Source of the DNA: Mesorhizobium sp.
Lineage (GTDB): Bacteria; Pseudomonadota; Alphaproteobacteria; Rhizobiales; Rhizobiaceae
NCBI RefSeq assembly: GCF_004962245.1
Contig: NZ_SUHQ01000002.1
Location: forward strand, 62,001 to 126,000
DNA: 64,000 nucleotides
Direction: 5' to 3'
Part shown: one piece after another, positions 17,666 through 27,963 of the stretch
Layout: every line of letters begins with the position of its first letter
Position numbering within the stretch: the stretch's first letter is position 1
Notes under the pieces: generated by a model
The model's database searches: none
What the model saw: the letters and a program-made list of their open reading frames with translations, nothing else
Told to the model about the DNA's origin: nothing
Made by a program: the position numbers and the translations under genes

Positions 17666-18394
17666 TCAGCCTCCAAGATAGGTTGCGAGGAGCTCGTCAC
17701 GCGCCATCAGTTCGGCGGGCTTGCCCGACCAGACGATGGCGCCGTCGTCGAGCAGATGCAGGCGGTCGGCGAGATCCTCGACCCGCGCCGGATTCTCCTC
17801 CACCAGGAGGATGGTCCGGCCAACCTTGCTCAGTTCGGCAATGACGCCGTAGACCTGGTCGATGATCAGCGGCGCCAGGCCGAGCGACGGCTCGTCGATC
17901 AAAAGGATGCGCCCGCCCATCATCAGCCCGCGGCCGATGCCAGCCATGCGCCGTTCGCCGCCTGACAGGCTCGAGGCGATCTGGTTGCGGCGGTCGGCGA
18001 GCTTCGGCAAAAGCGTATAGACCTCGTCCAGCCGGCGCTTGATCTCGGCCTTGTCCGGCGCCAGATAGGCGCCCATCAGCAGGTTTTCGAGCACGCTCAT
18101 CTGCGCAAACAGCATGTCGCCCTGCGGCACGTGAGCGACGCCCAGCATCGCCGTCTCATGCGGCTTTCCGGACAGACGCTGGCCGTCGATGCTGATCTGT
18201 CCGCCGCGCAGTGGCACCAAGCCGGAGATCGTCTTGAGCAGCGTCGATTTGCCATGGCCGTTGGGGCCGACGACGGTGACGAACTCACCGGCATTGACGG
18301 TGAGCGAAATACCCTTGAGCACCTCGAGGCCGTCATAGCCGGAGACGATGGCATCGAGCTGCAGGACAGGCGGTTTGGCGACTGCGCTCGTCAT
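17666..18394 (-). CDS. Liv-type ABC transporter ATP-binding protein (LivF family)
   Basis: ATPase of 242 aa. Walker A is GPNGHGKST (about residue 43), the signature is LSGGERRM (about 144) and Walker B is ILLIDEPSLGLAP (about 163). LivF-type proteins start with a short motif such as LQLDAIVSGYDG, seen here. The gene overlaps the upstream LivG stop by four bases, implying translational coupling. Confidence 0.93.
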   Translation of the reverse strand: MTSAVAKPPVLQLDAIVSGYDGLEVLKGISLTVNAGEFVTVVGPNGHGKSTLLKTISGLVPLRGGQISIDGQRLSGKPHETAMLGVAHVPQGDMLFAQMSVLENLLMGAYLAPDKAEIKRRLDEVYTLLPKLADRRNQIASSLSGGERRMAGIGRGLMMGGRILLIDEPSLGLAPLIIDQVYGVIAELSKVGRTILLVEENPARVEDLADRLHLLDDGAIVWSGKPAELMARDELLATYLGG

Positions 18395-19209
18395 TGCGCC
18401 CCCTCGACCGGATTCGTGGCGGCCTGCTCGTCGAAGAATTTCTTCAAGCGCTTCTGCGTGCCCTGGCCGAGATAGGTTTCGACAACTGTCTGGTCCTCGG
18501 CGACCTTGTCCGGCTTGCCCTCGAAGATCACCTTGCCGTGGTGCATGATGATGACGCGGCTGGAGAGCGCCAGGAGAAAGCGCATGACGTGCTCGATCAG
18601 GACGATGGTCAGTCCCTGGTCGCGCAGTTTCAGCACCATCGCCATGATCTGGTCGATCTCGGCCACATTGAGCCCGCCGACCGGCTCGTCGAGGAACAGC
18701 ATTTTCGGCCTGGTGGCGATGGCGCCGGCGATCATCAGGAGCTTGCGGTCGAGCACCGGCAGCCGCGCCACGGTCTCTTCCGCCTTGGCCGCAAGTCCGA
18801 CGAAGTCCAGCGCCTCCATCGTCGCTTGCCGGACGTCCTCGCCGAGGCGAAAGCCGGCCAGCCTGCGTCGCTGGCGGCCGAAATAGGCGGCGATCTCGAT
18901 GTTTTCGCGAACGGTCAAGCTGTCGAAGGCGGCATTGAGCTGGAAGGTCCGGGCCATGCCGAGCTGGCAGATGCGATCCGCTCCAAAGGCAGAAATGTCG
19001 GTGTCGCCGAAATGCACGCGGCCACCGCTGGCCGGGGTGATCCCGGTCACCACGTCGAAAAAGGTCGTCTTGCCGGCGCCGTTCGGCCCGCCAATGCCGA
19101 CGATCTCGCCCGGATTGACCACCATCGACACGCCGTCGACGGCGGCCAGCGAGCCGAACCGCTTGACGACGCTGTCGCAGACCAGCATCGGCCCCGTGGC
19201 CTCAGTCAT
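18391..19209 (-). CDS. Liv-type ABC transporter ATP-binding protein (LivG family)
   Basis: ATPase of 272 aa with Walker A GGPNGAGKTT (about residue 39), the LivG-type insert ARTFQLNAAFDSLTVREN, and Walker B KMLFLDEPVGGLN. The canonical LSGG signature is replaced by a divergent RLPVLDRKLLMIAGA stretch near residue 147, a departure seen in some Liv-type ATPases but worth noting. It forms the nucleotide-binding pair with the LivF-type protein. Confidence 0.9.
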   Translation of the reverse strand: MTEATGPMLVCDSVVKRFGSLAAVDGVSMVVNPGEIVGIGGPNGAGKTTFFDVVTGITPASGGRVHFGDTDISAFGADRICQLGMARTFQLNAAFDSLTVRENIEIAAYFGRQRRRLAGFRLGEDVRQATMEALDFVGLAAKAEETVARLPVLDRKLLMIAGAIATRPKMLFLDEPVGGLNVAEIDQIMAMVLKLRDQGLTIVLIEHVMRFLLALSSRVIIMHHGKVIFEGKPDKVAEDQTVVETYLGQGTQKRLKKFFDEQAATNPVEGAQ

Positions 19210-19294
19210 CTTTTTCGCCTGGCATCTCTTTTTTCACCTGCTGACAAGCGGTCGGGCGCGTGGCCCGGCCGATTGGTTTCGCTGCATCCCCGGT

Positions 19295-20590
19295 TCATTT
19301 GATCCATGGCGGCAGGACGAAGCTGTCCGTCGCATAGAGCACCGGCGCGATCAGCTTCGGATCGGTCTTGTAATCCTGATGCTGCAGGAACTGGTGCGGC
19401 ATGCCAAGCGACGGGTCCGCCACCTGCGTTGGATAGCAGAAGGCCGACTGGCCCGCCGGATCGGCCCGGTAGGTGCCGTTGACCCCGCGATAGACCAGCC
19501 GTTTCAAGGCATTGGCCACCTTGGTGGTCTGCTCCTTGTTGAACGGCTCGCTCGGACCGCCGGCAATTGCCGCGGCAAGCGCCCACATCCACAGGCCGTC
19601 ATGGGTCTGCGAACCGGTGATGTAGGCGGAGTTGGGACCGAATTTCGCCCGGTAACTCTCGCGGAACGACTTGGAGAAATCGTCCGGCAGGCAGCCGATC
19701 ACCGTCGAATAGACGACGCCGTTGACCGCCTCGCCGCCGATCTCGCGGAAGGCCGGCAGCGATGGTCCGTATTGCATGTAGATCAGGCTGTTGATCGGCT
19801 CGGAAAGGAACTGGACCATGAACTGCGCCAGGTCCTGCGGCAGGAAATGCGTGACCAGGACCGCCGCCGGCGGGTCCTGACGAAGCTTCGCCAGCGTCGG
19901 TCCCCACTGGTTGGTCGGGAACGGAACGGTCTCGAACAGGCTGACCTCGAAGCCGTATTCGGCCGCCTTGTCGCGGATCGCGTTGGCGATGACGATCGAA
20001 TATTCATTGGCCGACGGAATGATGGCGATCTTGTTGTTCGGCGCCTTCCATTTGCCGTCCGCGGCAAGCGTCTTGAGGAAGTTCAGGCAGCCGGGGCCAT
20101 ACCAGAATTCCGGCGGGTCGCCCTGGAAGGAGCTGTAATAGCGCTCCGGGTCGGTCTTGAACTTTTCATTGTGCGAAATCAGCGTGTTGTAGTGCATCAT
20201 GATGACGTCGTTGTCGGCGGCGACGTCCATCTCGATCATGTTGGTGCCGAGATTGTAGCCGTTGATGATGACCGGCGCCTCGAAACGGTCGATCAGGCGC
20301 TGCATCGACTGGCTGACGAGATCGGCGCCCATTTCCTTGGTGTCTTCGATGTGGATTTCGACAGGCCGGCCGAGAATGCCGCCCGCCGCGTTGATCTCTT
20401 CGGCGGCGAGGTCGAGGCCGTTCTTGAATTCGATGCCGTCGGCGGCCGCGATGCCGGACATCGGCAGGGCGGAGCCGACCGGAATCGGCGTGGCGTCCTG
20501 GGCCATCGCCGCATTGTTCATGTCGGCAAGAAGAGCGGCACCGGCGCCCGCGCCGACCACACTTTGCAGCATTGCACGTCTGTTGATCAT
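19295..20590 (-). CDS. Periplasmic substrate-binding protein of the Liv-type transporter
   Basis: 431-aa periplasmic type I binding protein. The N-terminus MINRRAMLQSVVGAG followed by an Ala-rich segment and AMAQ looks like an export signal, possibly twin-arginine. The mature part begins PIPVGSALPMSGIAAADG, the usual start of Leu/Ile/Val or amide-binding proteins, and has LAAEEINAAGGILGRPVEI near residue 60. Specificity cannot be told from sequence; the operon context points to an amide or N-acyl compound. It is 39 bp behind the amidase and 85 bp ahead of LivG. Confidence 0.92.
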   Translation of the reverse strand: MINRRAMLQSVVGAGAGAALLADMNNAAMAQDATPIPVGSALPMSGIAAADGIEFKNGLDLAAEEINAAGGILGRPVEIHIEDTKEMGADLVSQSMQRLIDRFEAPVIINGYNLGTNMIEMDVAADNDVIMMHYNTLISHNEKFKTDPERYYSSFQGDPPEFWYGPGCLNFLKTLAADGKWKAPNNKIAIIPSANEYSIVIANAIRDKAAEYGFEVSLFETVPFPTNQWGPTLAKLRQDPPAAVLVTHFLPQDLAQFMVQFLSEPINSLIYMQYGPSLPAFREIGGEAVNGVVYSTVIGCLPDDFSKSFRESYRAKFGPNSAYITGSQTHDGLWMWALAAAIAGGPSEPFNKEQTTKVANALKRLVYRGVNGTYRADPAGQSAFCYPTQVADPSLGMPHQFLQHQDYKTDPKLIAPVLYATDSFVLPPWIK

Positions 20591-20629
20591 GGCAAATTCC
20601 CCTTTTTGTCGTCGGTTAGAGTCTTTTCT

Positions 20630-22063
20630 TCATGCGAAATCTCTCACGCGAAACGCCTGCGTCATGGGCCGAAGGGCGGCCTCGAGGTCGGCGGCCGCCG
20701 AAAGCACGCGGGCATCGTCGCCGCGCGCTCCGATGATCTGGAAACCGACCGGCAGGCCGCCCGCCGTCATGCCGCAAGGAATGACGCAGGCCGGTTGCTG
20801 GCTGAGATTGATCGGGTAGCTGAACGCCGCCCATTCGGTCCAGCGCGACAGGCCGCTGCCCGAGGGTACTTCAAGCCCAACGTCGAAGGCAGGAATCGAT
20901 GTTCCCGGCGAAACGATGAAATCATAGGTGTCCAGCAGGCGGTCCATGGCGGCGCCGAATTCGCCGCGACGGATCTGCGCGGCGACCAGCGTCGCGGCGT
21001 CGAACGCCGCCCCGGCCCGGGCGATCTCCAGGAAACCCGGATCGATGCCTGTCCGTTCGTTCTCGGGGATCAGCGCCAGCCGCGCGGCAGCGCCGGTGAA
21101 CCAGTGGGACTGGAAAAGTTCGAGAAGATCATCGCCCGGAAGATCAACCGGTTCGACCGTCGCGCCAAACGCGCCGAAATGCGTCAGCGCCTGGGAAATC
21201 GTCGTGGCGACCTCGCCATCCAGCGCGCCGGACGGCGGCTTCGACCAATAGCCGATCCGGGCCCCCTGCAGCGTCTCCTCGATCCGGCCAAGCGGCGCCA
21301 GAATTCCCGCGCCCTGCTGCCAGTCGTTGATATCTCGGCCCGACATGGCGCACGCCATGATGGAAAGATCACCCGCTGACCGCGCCATCGGTCCAATATG
21401 GGCCACGGTTCCGAACGCGCTCGACGGATAGGCCGGCACGCGGCCGAAAGTCGGCTTCAATCCGGCAATGCCGGTGAAGGAGGCCGGGATGCGGATCGAC
21501 CCGCCGCCATCGGTGCCGAGGTGAAAGACGCCGGCTCCGGTGGCGGCCACCACCGCCGCGCCACCCGAAGATCCGCCGGGCGTCTTTTCGGCATTCCAGG
21601 GATTGCGCGTGATGCCGCAGAGCCCGCTGTCGGTGATCGCCTTCCAGCCGAATTCGGGCGTCGTCGTCTGTCCGATGAAGACGGCGCCTGCTCGGCGCAG
21701 CAGGGCAACGGCTGGCGCGTCCCTGTCGCAAGGCGCGGCCGATGTGGTCCTGCTGCCATAGCGCACGCTCCAGCCCTCGACCCAGACGATGTCCTTGAGC
21801 GTCGTCGGTATTCCGTCGGCCGGCGATAGTGGCTCGCCTGCCCGCCAGCGTTTCCCGGAGGCGCCGGCGGCCTCGATCGCAGCCTTGCGGTCGATCATGG
21901 TGAAGGCATTGAAAAGCGGATTGATCGCTTCGGCGCGGTCGAGTGCCGCCATCGTCACCTCGACGGGCGACAGTGCACCGGCGCGGTAGGCGGCGTTAAG
22001 CTCCGCCGCGCTCAGGCGGCACAGATCGTCGGCGTCGGCAATGGGAGAGATCCCATTCGGCAT
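20630..22063 (-). CDS. Amidase (amidase signature family)
   Basis: 477-aa AS-family amidohydrolase with the full triad: Lys in TLKDIVW (about residue 86), cis-Ser in [10 protein letters not shown] (about 160) and nucleophile Ser in [13 protein letters not shown] (about 184). It is the first gene of the leftward operon and therefore probably makes the first intracellular step, releasing ammonia or an amine from the imported amide. Divergent from a LysR-type regulator with a palindromic element between them. Confidence 0.93.
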   Translation of the reverse strand: MPNGISPIADADDLCRLSAAELNAAYRAGALSPVEVTMAALDRAEAINPLFNAFTMIDRKAAIEAAGASGKRWRAGEPLSPADGIPTTLKDIVWVEGWSVRYGSRTTSAAPCDRDAPAVALLRRAGAVFIGQTTTPEFGWKAITDSGLCGITRNPWNAEKTPGGSSGGAAVVAATGAGVFHLGTDGGGSIRIPASFTGIAGLKPTFGRVPAYPSSAFGTVAHIGPMARSAGDLSIMACAMSGRDINDWQQGAGILAPLGRIEETLQGARIGYWSKPPSGALDGEVATTISQALTHFGAFGATVEPVDLPGDDLLELFQSHWFTGAAARLALIPENERTGIDPGFLEIARAGAAFDAATLVAAQIRRGEFGAAMDRLLDTYDFIVSPGTSIPAFDVGLEVPSGSGLSRWTEWAAFSYPINLSQQPACVIPCGMTAGGLPVGFQIIGARGDDARVLSAAADLEAALRPMTQAFRVRDFA

Positions 22064-22151
22064 GCAGTTCGAACCCCTCGTTCCATGGCCGCTCTTCCGG
22101 CGGCCTTGTCAGAAGAGGCAGTGTGGCGGGTTTCTGCATTTCCACAAAATG

Positions 22152-22168
22152 TATTATTGAGAGTAATA
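22152..22168. promoter_or_regulatory. Putative LysR-type operator
   Basis: TATTA (22152-22156) and TAATA (22164-22168) form an inverted repeat with seven bases between, in the AT-rich 135-bp region between the divergent amidase operon and the LysR gene. Its centre is about 39 bp upstream of the LysR start and about 97 bp upstream of the amidase start, a usual place for a LysR binding site controlling both. Confidence 0.5.
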
Positions 22169-22198
22169 TGCGCCATAAAATGCAACAATGGAATTGCC

Positions 22199-23164
22199 AT
22201 GAACCTGACCATCCGGCAGTTGCGCTATGTCTGCGAGGTTGCCCGCCTCGGCAGCGTGCTGGCGGCGTCCAAGTCGCTCTACATTTCACAGTCCTCCATC
22301 CTGGCGGCGATCACGCTTGCCGAAGCCGAGATGGGGGCTCGCCTTTTCGACAGGCGGCCGGCACGCGGCGTCTCCATCACGCCGGCCGGCCAACGCTTCG
22401 TCGCCGCCGCCCGCGTCATGCTGGCGGCGGAAACGGAGTTCAACCGGTCCATCGGCGATCTCAGCGGCCGCGTGCCGAAAGTCCTGCGCATCGGCTGTTT
22501 CGAACCGTTCGGGGCGCTGTTCATGCCGGAAATGCTGCGCAGCTACCTGGACAGCGTCGGCGATGTCGAGATCGACCTGGTCGAGGCCGATCAGGTTCAG
22601 TTGCAGGAGCGGCTTGTCGCCGGTCAGATCGACCTGGCCATTCTCTACGACATCGGCCCGATCGGCATCGACAGCATCACCCGCATCTGCAAGGTGCCGG
22701 CGCACGCCGTGCTCAATGCGGACGATCCCCTCGCCGCGCGCGACGGCATCTGGCTGGCGGAACTGGCGGCGCGGCCGCTGGTGCTGCTCGATCTGCCGCA
22801 CACGGCGACCTATCTCCTGACCCTGTTCGACGTGCTGGCGAAACGACCGGAGGTGCGCTTTCGCACGCGCTCCTACGAGACGGTCCGCTCGGCCGTCGCC
22901 TCCGGCTTCGGCATGGCCATCCTCAACATGCGGCCGATCGGCCGCGCCACCGCCGACGGCGACGGGATCGTTCGAAAACCGATCTTCGACGAATTGCCGC
23001 CGCCGACGCTGATCGTCGCCGACATGTACGGTTCGGCAAAGCCGCTGTTCGTGCGTGTCTTCATCGAGATATTCCACCGCTTCTTCAACACGGTCGGCCC
23101 ATCGGGCTTTTCGGTGACGACGCCGGAGCGCGAGCCTTTGCTGCTGGTTGCCAGCGAGGGCTGA
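22199..23164 (+). CDS. LysR-family transcriptional regulator
   Basis: 321 aa: N-terminal winged helix-turn-helix (residues 1-62; MNLTIRQLRYVCEVARLGSV, then ASKSLYISQSSILAAI and LFDR), followed by a two-lobe effector-binding domain from about 90. The ATG at 22199 is chosen because MNLTIRQL is the usual LysR start; upstream in-frame codons run into the operator. Divergent to the amidase-Liv-GMC-deacetylase operon, so it probably controls that operon in response to the imported compound. Confidence 0.93.
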   Translation: MNLTIRQLRYVCEVARLGSVLAASKSLYISQSSILAAITLAEAEMGARLFDRRPARGVSITPAGQRFVAAARVMLAAETEFNRSIGDLSGRVPKVLRIGCFEPFGALFMPEMLRSYLDSVGDVEIDLVEADQVQLQERLVAGQIDLAILYDIGPIGIDSITRICKVPAHAVLNADDPLAARDGIWLAELAARPLVLLDLPHTATYLLTLFDVLAKRPEVRFRTRSYETVRSAVASGFGMAILNMRPIGRATADGDGIVRKPIFDELPPPTLIVADMYGSAKPLFVRVFIEIFHRFFNTVGPSGFSVTTPEREPLLLVASEG

Positions 23165-23281
23165 CGCGATCCTTTTCACGCTCACGCGATCGTGCGAGCA
23201 ATCGTCGGCCGAGCGACTGTGGGAATTGAGCGAGCGCTCTATATGGTCCTCTGGCAATAGTCCTGACGCACACGAACCTGA

Positions 23282-24310
<1,029 letters not shown>

Positions 24311-24317
24311 GTGGCAT

Positions 24318-25748
24318 CTACAGCAGCTTCGCCAGTTCGGCGGCGTGGCGGATGGCAAGCAACGCATCGCGGTTTGTCACGGGATAGCCGGCGATGAAGC
24401 GTTCGACCGAAAAGCCCGGGAATTCAGCGTTCAAGCGAGCTGCGATCCTGGCCGCCTCGCCGGTCTCACCCAAAGCTGCATGCGAAAGCGCCAGGAACAT
24501 CAGCACGTCCGGCGACTCCGGCGAACTCCTGCGGAGCGCCGCGATGGCTTCGCGATGCTTGCCCGCAGCAAACAGGATGCGGCCCTGCATGCCGAAATAC
24601 CAGGGCGGGGCCAGTGGGTTGAGACGCATGGCGCGCTCGATGAGCGGGATCGCCTCGGACGGATCGCCGACGACAAGCGCCCTGCCGCCGGCCAGCAGCG
24701 TCAGTATGCCGGCATGGTGGGAGCCGTATTCGAAAGCGCGCCGATGCGCGCGCTCCGCCCCTTCGAGATCGCCGAAGCATGCCCTGAGATTGACAAGGCA
24801 AGCATAGGCGCAGCTGTCCGTCGGGTCGAGCCGCAGCGCATTTTCGACCGCCGTCCGCCAGTTCTCGATCGACGTCAGCACGTCGTCGCCAAAGCCGTTG
24901 CAGGCCTCGATCGAATAGGCATAGGCGAGTTCGGCCCAGCCGTTGGCGAAGGTAGGGTCAAGCTCCAGCGCGCGTGAAAACAGACGGATCGCCTCGGCAT
25001 TGCCAGCGTGGCTGAACGTGGTGTGCTGTTCGAGGGCGAGCAAGTAATAGTCATAGGCCCTCAAACTGGCCGGCGGCTTGCGCCGAACCGCGTTGCGGCC
25101 CACGGTAGCCAGCGTTCCGTAACTGCCGGCGAACACATTGATGATGCTTTCGGTCAGGCTGTCCTGCAGCGTAAAAATATCCTCGACCGGGCGGTCGTAG
25201 CGCTCCCTCCACAGGCTGACGCCGTTGCCCGCGTCGGCAAGCTCAATCGTCAAGCGAATCCTCTGGTCGTCCGCGCGCAACTGGCCAGACATGATATAGG
25301 TGACACCAAGCGCCTTGCCGTCCGCCGCGAAGTCGGCCGGCTTGCTGTTCAGCGATTTCATCGTGTGGAAGGCGATGACAGGCAGACCCGCGTACCGTGC
25401 CAGGTCGATGGTAATGTCCGACGACAGGCCGTCGGCAAAGCGGCGCCACCGCTCTTCGGAATTCAGGCATTCGATCGGGAATATGGCGAGCACCGGCGGG
25501 GCGCCCGACAAGGACGGAGCCTGTGCGGAGGAAGCGCCGGCAAAGTACGCCGCGAGCTCGATCTTGGTACGCACCCCGAGTTTTTCGTAGATGGTCGCAA
25601 GGTGCGTGCGAACAGTGGTCGGCGCAATGAAAAGTGCCTCGCCGATCTCGCGGTAGGTCATGCCGGCTGCGAATTTTTCCGCAACCGCGCGCTCGCGCCC
25701 CGACAAGGCATCGAGCGTCTGCGCTTTCGACGTGTCGTTGAGCAGCAT
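24318..25748 (-). CDS. LuxR-type HTH regulator with TolB-like and TPR region
   Basis: 476 aa. The LuxR/FixJ-type DNA-binding domain is N-terminal (about 12-70; LSGRERAVAEKFAAGMTYRE, TVRTHLATIYEKLGV). A segment from about 85 to 210 (FADGLSSDITIDLARY, LGVTYIMSGQLR) matches the TolB-like N-terminal region of adenylate-cyclase-related regulators, and TPR-like helices follow to the end. No cyclase catalytic domain is present. Start ATG 25748 selected as the first codon of the compact HTH; upstream in-frame codons run into the divergent promoter. Ligand and target unknown. Confidence 0.85.
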   Translation of the reverse strand: MLLNDTSKAQTLDALSGRERAVAEKFAAGMTYREIGEALFIAPTTVRTHLATIYEKLGVRTKIELAAYFAGASSAQAPSLSGAPPVLAIFPIECLNSEERWRRFADGLSSDITIDLARYAGLPVIAFHTMKSLNSKPADFAADGKALGVTYIMSGQLRADDQRIRLTIELADAGNGVSLWRERYDRPVEDIFTLQDSLTESIINVFAGSYGTLATVGRNAVRRKPPASLRAYDYYLLALEQHTTFSHAGNAEAIRLFSRALELDPTFANGWAELAYAYSIEACNGFGDDVLTSIENWRTAVENALRLDPTDSCAYACLVNLRACFGDLEGAERAHRRAFEYGSHHAGILTLLAGGRALVVGDPSEAIPLIERAMRLNPLAPPWYFGMQGRILFAAGKHREAIAALRRSSPESPDVLMFLALSHAALGETGEAARIAARLNAEFPGFSVERFIAGYPVTNRDALLAIRHAAELAKLL

Positions 25749-25780
25749 GGTAAAGCCTGTCCCAGGACAGAATACTACAA

Positions 25781-25803
25781 ATGCAGGAGATCGAATACTG
25801 CAT
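25781..25803. promoter_or_regulatory. Inverted repeat in divergent intergenic region
   Basis: ATGCAG and CTGCAT separated by 11 bases, between the LuxR-type gene (start 25748) and the small secreted protein gene (start 25878). A possible operator for one or both; inference. Confidence 0.35.
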
Positions 25804-25877
25804 CTGCCCGATCCCGCCGCAGGCGCACAGGCTGCAAGATCGCCCCCGGCAACAAGCTGCAATCAGGGGAGGTTTCC

Positions 25878-26186
25878 ATGCGTCCTGTGTCCATAATGCT
25901 GGCATGCACGATCGTGAGTTTTTCCGCCGCCCAGTCGCCGTCGTTCGCAAGAGGATGCAGGCAGGTGCTGGAATCGGATGTGAAAATCACGAGCATGCGC
26001 CTCTATGCCGACATCCTGGCCAATGCCGCCCGCAACGGCTGGGACTACACGCCTGAATCGATCGTCAGCGGCTCAAAGCGGCATTTCGAGGAGATGAAGC
26101 TCCAGTTGAACGACGCCGGCTATGAGATAGTCCCCGTCGGCGCCCGCCTTTATTGCAAACGGTTGGATAAGCTGGCCGTCCGCTAG
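25878..26186 (+). CDS. Small secreted protein, 102 aa
   Basis: Begins with a cleavable-looking signal peptide (MRPVSIMLACTIVSFSAAQ, likely cut after SFA near residue 24). The mature part is about 78 aa with two Cys residues (positions near 27 and 93) that could pair in the periplasm. A strong ribosome site, AGGGGAGG, lies six bases ahead of the ATG. Family not recognised. Divergent from the LuxR-type gene, which may regulate it. Confidence 0.7.
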   Translation: MRPVSIMLACTIVSFSAAQSPSFARGCRQVLESDVKITSMRLYADILANAARNGWDYTPESIVSGSKRHFEEMKLQLNDAGYEIVPVGARLYCKRLDKLAVR

Positions 26187-26234
26187 CAATCAGCAATCCG
26201 CTCCTCTGCAGCGCAAGCTTTTCGAGACATTGAT

Positions 26235-26516
26235 ATGTCGAGGGCCAACTGTCTGGCTGCTGCCTTTTGGGGCTTCGGCAATATCGCGCAGAAAACCGTG
26301 CTGGACCACCTCGATCCACTCAGCGCCGTGGGCATGCGCTGCCGTCCGCCGGCCATGCCGCGGTAATCGTCAGCACAGAGAGCGTGTTCGGAGCGGTTGG
26401 CGCAGCCATATTCTTGGGCGTCGTCAGCCGGAGCAGTCGGTGCTGCGGTTGTATTTGGATCGATCACCTTGCTGTCGCTGACGACCGAAACCAGCAAGCC
26501 GGCGGTGGCAGACTGA
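26235..26516 (+). pseudogene. Decayed EamA/DMT-family transporter
   Basis: The first 40 codons read as a DMT transporter start (AAAFWGFGNIAQKTVLDHL, then SAVGMRC), then the frame breaks. In the next frame comes AAVIVSTESVFGAVGAAIFLG, which is the characteristic last-but-one helix of EamA domains, and after another shift AVGAAVVFGSITLLSLTT and a stop at 26514. So the beginning and end of a roughly 300-codon gene are fused with most of the middle deleted and at least two frameshifts. The rest of 26187-26800 holds no gene I can support. Confidence 0.7.
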
Positions 26517-26800
26517 GAAACAGCCTCGGGAGGGTCCCGCGAACCTCTGCGAAGCGCCGAAGGACAAGCCGGGGACCGGACCGGCGCCGAATCTCGCCTG
26601 TTCTTGCGCAAACCTCCGGCCTTGGCTAGCATCCGGCCCGCCGGCACCGAGCGGAGGAGAACGTCGCGGTGGACCGGCTGGAGCGCCGTTGCGTCCCCAT
26701 GGGCGCTCAAAGGACACTCCATTTTTGAATCGACGCATGAGCCTGCCGGAGACCATTCCGGCTTTCTGGGGCGTGCGTTCATGTGGAGGAGACTAAATCG

Positions 26801-27751
26801 ATGAACAGACGTGAGTTCCTGCTGTCGTCCGTGGCGATGGGCACATTGGCGCTGGCCGCTCCGCAACTTGCCGTTGCTCAGGACAAGCTGACCATCCTGG
26901 GTTCGGTGCCGAGCCTCGGCTTTCCGTTCTTCGTTCACATGCTGAACCAGATCAAGGCGGAGGCGCAGGCGCAGGGCGTCAACCTGACCGAGAGCGACGG
27001 CCAGAATTCGGCACCCAAGCAGACCGCCGATATCGAGGCGGCGCTTGTCCAGAAGGTCGACGCCATCGTCATCTCGCCGCTCGACGTCAACGCGCTGGCG
27101 CCGGCAATCGAGCAAGCGGTCCAGGCCGGCATTCCCGTCGTCACCATCGACCGCCGTGTCGATGGCGTCGAAGGCATCCTCGCCCATGTCGGCGCCGACA
27201 ATGTCAAGGGCGGCGAGGCCGAAGCGCAGGCCATGGTGGCGGCGTTCCCGAACGGCGCCAAGATCTTCCATTTGCAGGGACAGCCCGGCGCCGGCCCGGC
27301 GATCGACCGCAACAAGGGCGTGCACAACGTTCTCGACCCGCTGAAAGACAAGTACCAGATCGTCTTCGAGCAGACCGCCAACTTCGCCCGCGCCGAGGCG
27401 CTCTCCGTCACCGAAGCCGGCCTTGCCGCCAACGGCAAGCCCGACGCGATCATCTGCGCCAATGACGATATGGCGCTTGGCGCGGTTGAAGCCTGCGCGG
27501 CGCGCAACTTCACCGACGTCAAGATTTACGGCTTCGATGCGCTTCCCGAAGCGCTGGTCGCCGTGCGCGACGGCAAGCTGGCCGGCACGGTCGAACAGTT
27601 CCCCGGCGAGCAGTCGCGCACGGCGGTGCAGATCGCGGTCGCCTATGCCAAGGACAAGACCGAGCCGAAGGAAAAGCTCGTGCTGCTGACGCCGATCGTC
27701 ATCGGCAAGGACAATCTCGACAAGGCGGAAAGGCTGGGCGAGACGAAGTAG
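26801..27751 (+). CDS. Sugar ABC transporter substrate-binding protein (RbsB-like)
   Basis: 316-aa periplasmic binding protein of the ribose/galactose class. Signal sequence MNRREFLLSSVAMGTLALA with AVAQ cleavage site near residue 28; the RR pair suggests possible Tat export. Mature protein begins KLTILGSVPSLGFPFF and contains QKVDAIVISPLD and ICANDDMALGAVEA, both typical of RbsB-like proteins. A clear GGAGGAG site precedes ATG 26801. First gene of the transporter; the specific sugar is not evident. Confidence 0.93.
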   Translation: MNRREFLLSSVAMGTLALAAPQLAVAQDKLTILGSVPSLGFPFFVHMLNQIKAEAQAQGVNLTESDGQNSAPKQTADIEAALVQKVDAIVISPLDVNALAPAIEQAVQAGIPVVTIDRRVDGVEGILAHVGADNVKGGEAEAQAMVAAFPNGAKIFHLQGQPGAGPAIDRNKGVHNVLDPLKDKYQIVFEQTANFARAEALSVTEAGLAANGKPDAIICANDDMALGAVEACAARNFTDVKIYGFDALPEALVAVRDGKLAGTVEQFPGEQSRTAVQIAVAYAKDKTEPKEKLVLLTPIVIGKDNLDKAERLGETK

Positions 27752-27758
27752 GCCAATT

Positions 27759-27930
27759 GGCAAGGCCGGCGGGACAGCACCCCCCTCTGGCCTGCCGGCC
27801 ATCCCCCCCCGCAAGGGGTTCAGCGCCTCGCTCATTCCTGCCATGTCGGAGATTGGCGAAAGCTTGAATGAAGTCCGATCTCCCCCCCTTGCGGGGGAGA
27901 TGTCCGGCAGGACACAGAGGGTGTTCAAGC
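27759..27930. repeat. Dispersed intergenic repeat, copies 2a/2b
   Basis: Two related units, one starting GGCAAGGCCGGCGGGACAGC and an inverted one with CTCCCCCCCTTGCGGGGGAG then ATGTCCGGCAGGACA, fill the gap between the binding-protein gene and the ATPase gene. A similar two-unit arrangement is at 56976-57158. The hairpins could attenuate transcription or stabilise the upstream mRNA. Confidence 0.7.
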
Positions 27931-27963
27931 GCGGCGTGAACAACTGCATCGAAGGAGCATCCT

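Noticed and set aside
18899..21379. Long open frame of 826 codons on the plus strand
   Set aside because: Runs antisense to the LivG and binding-protein genes and part of the amidase gene, which have clear family motifs. High-GC third-position bias opens the opposite frame.
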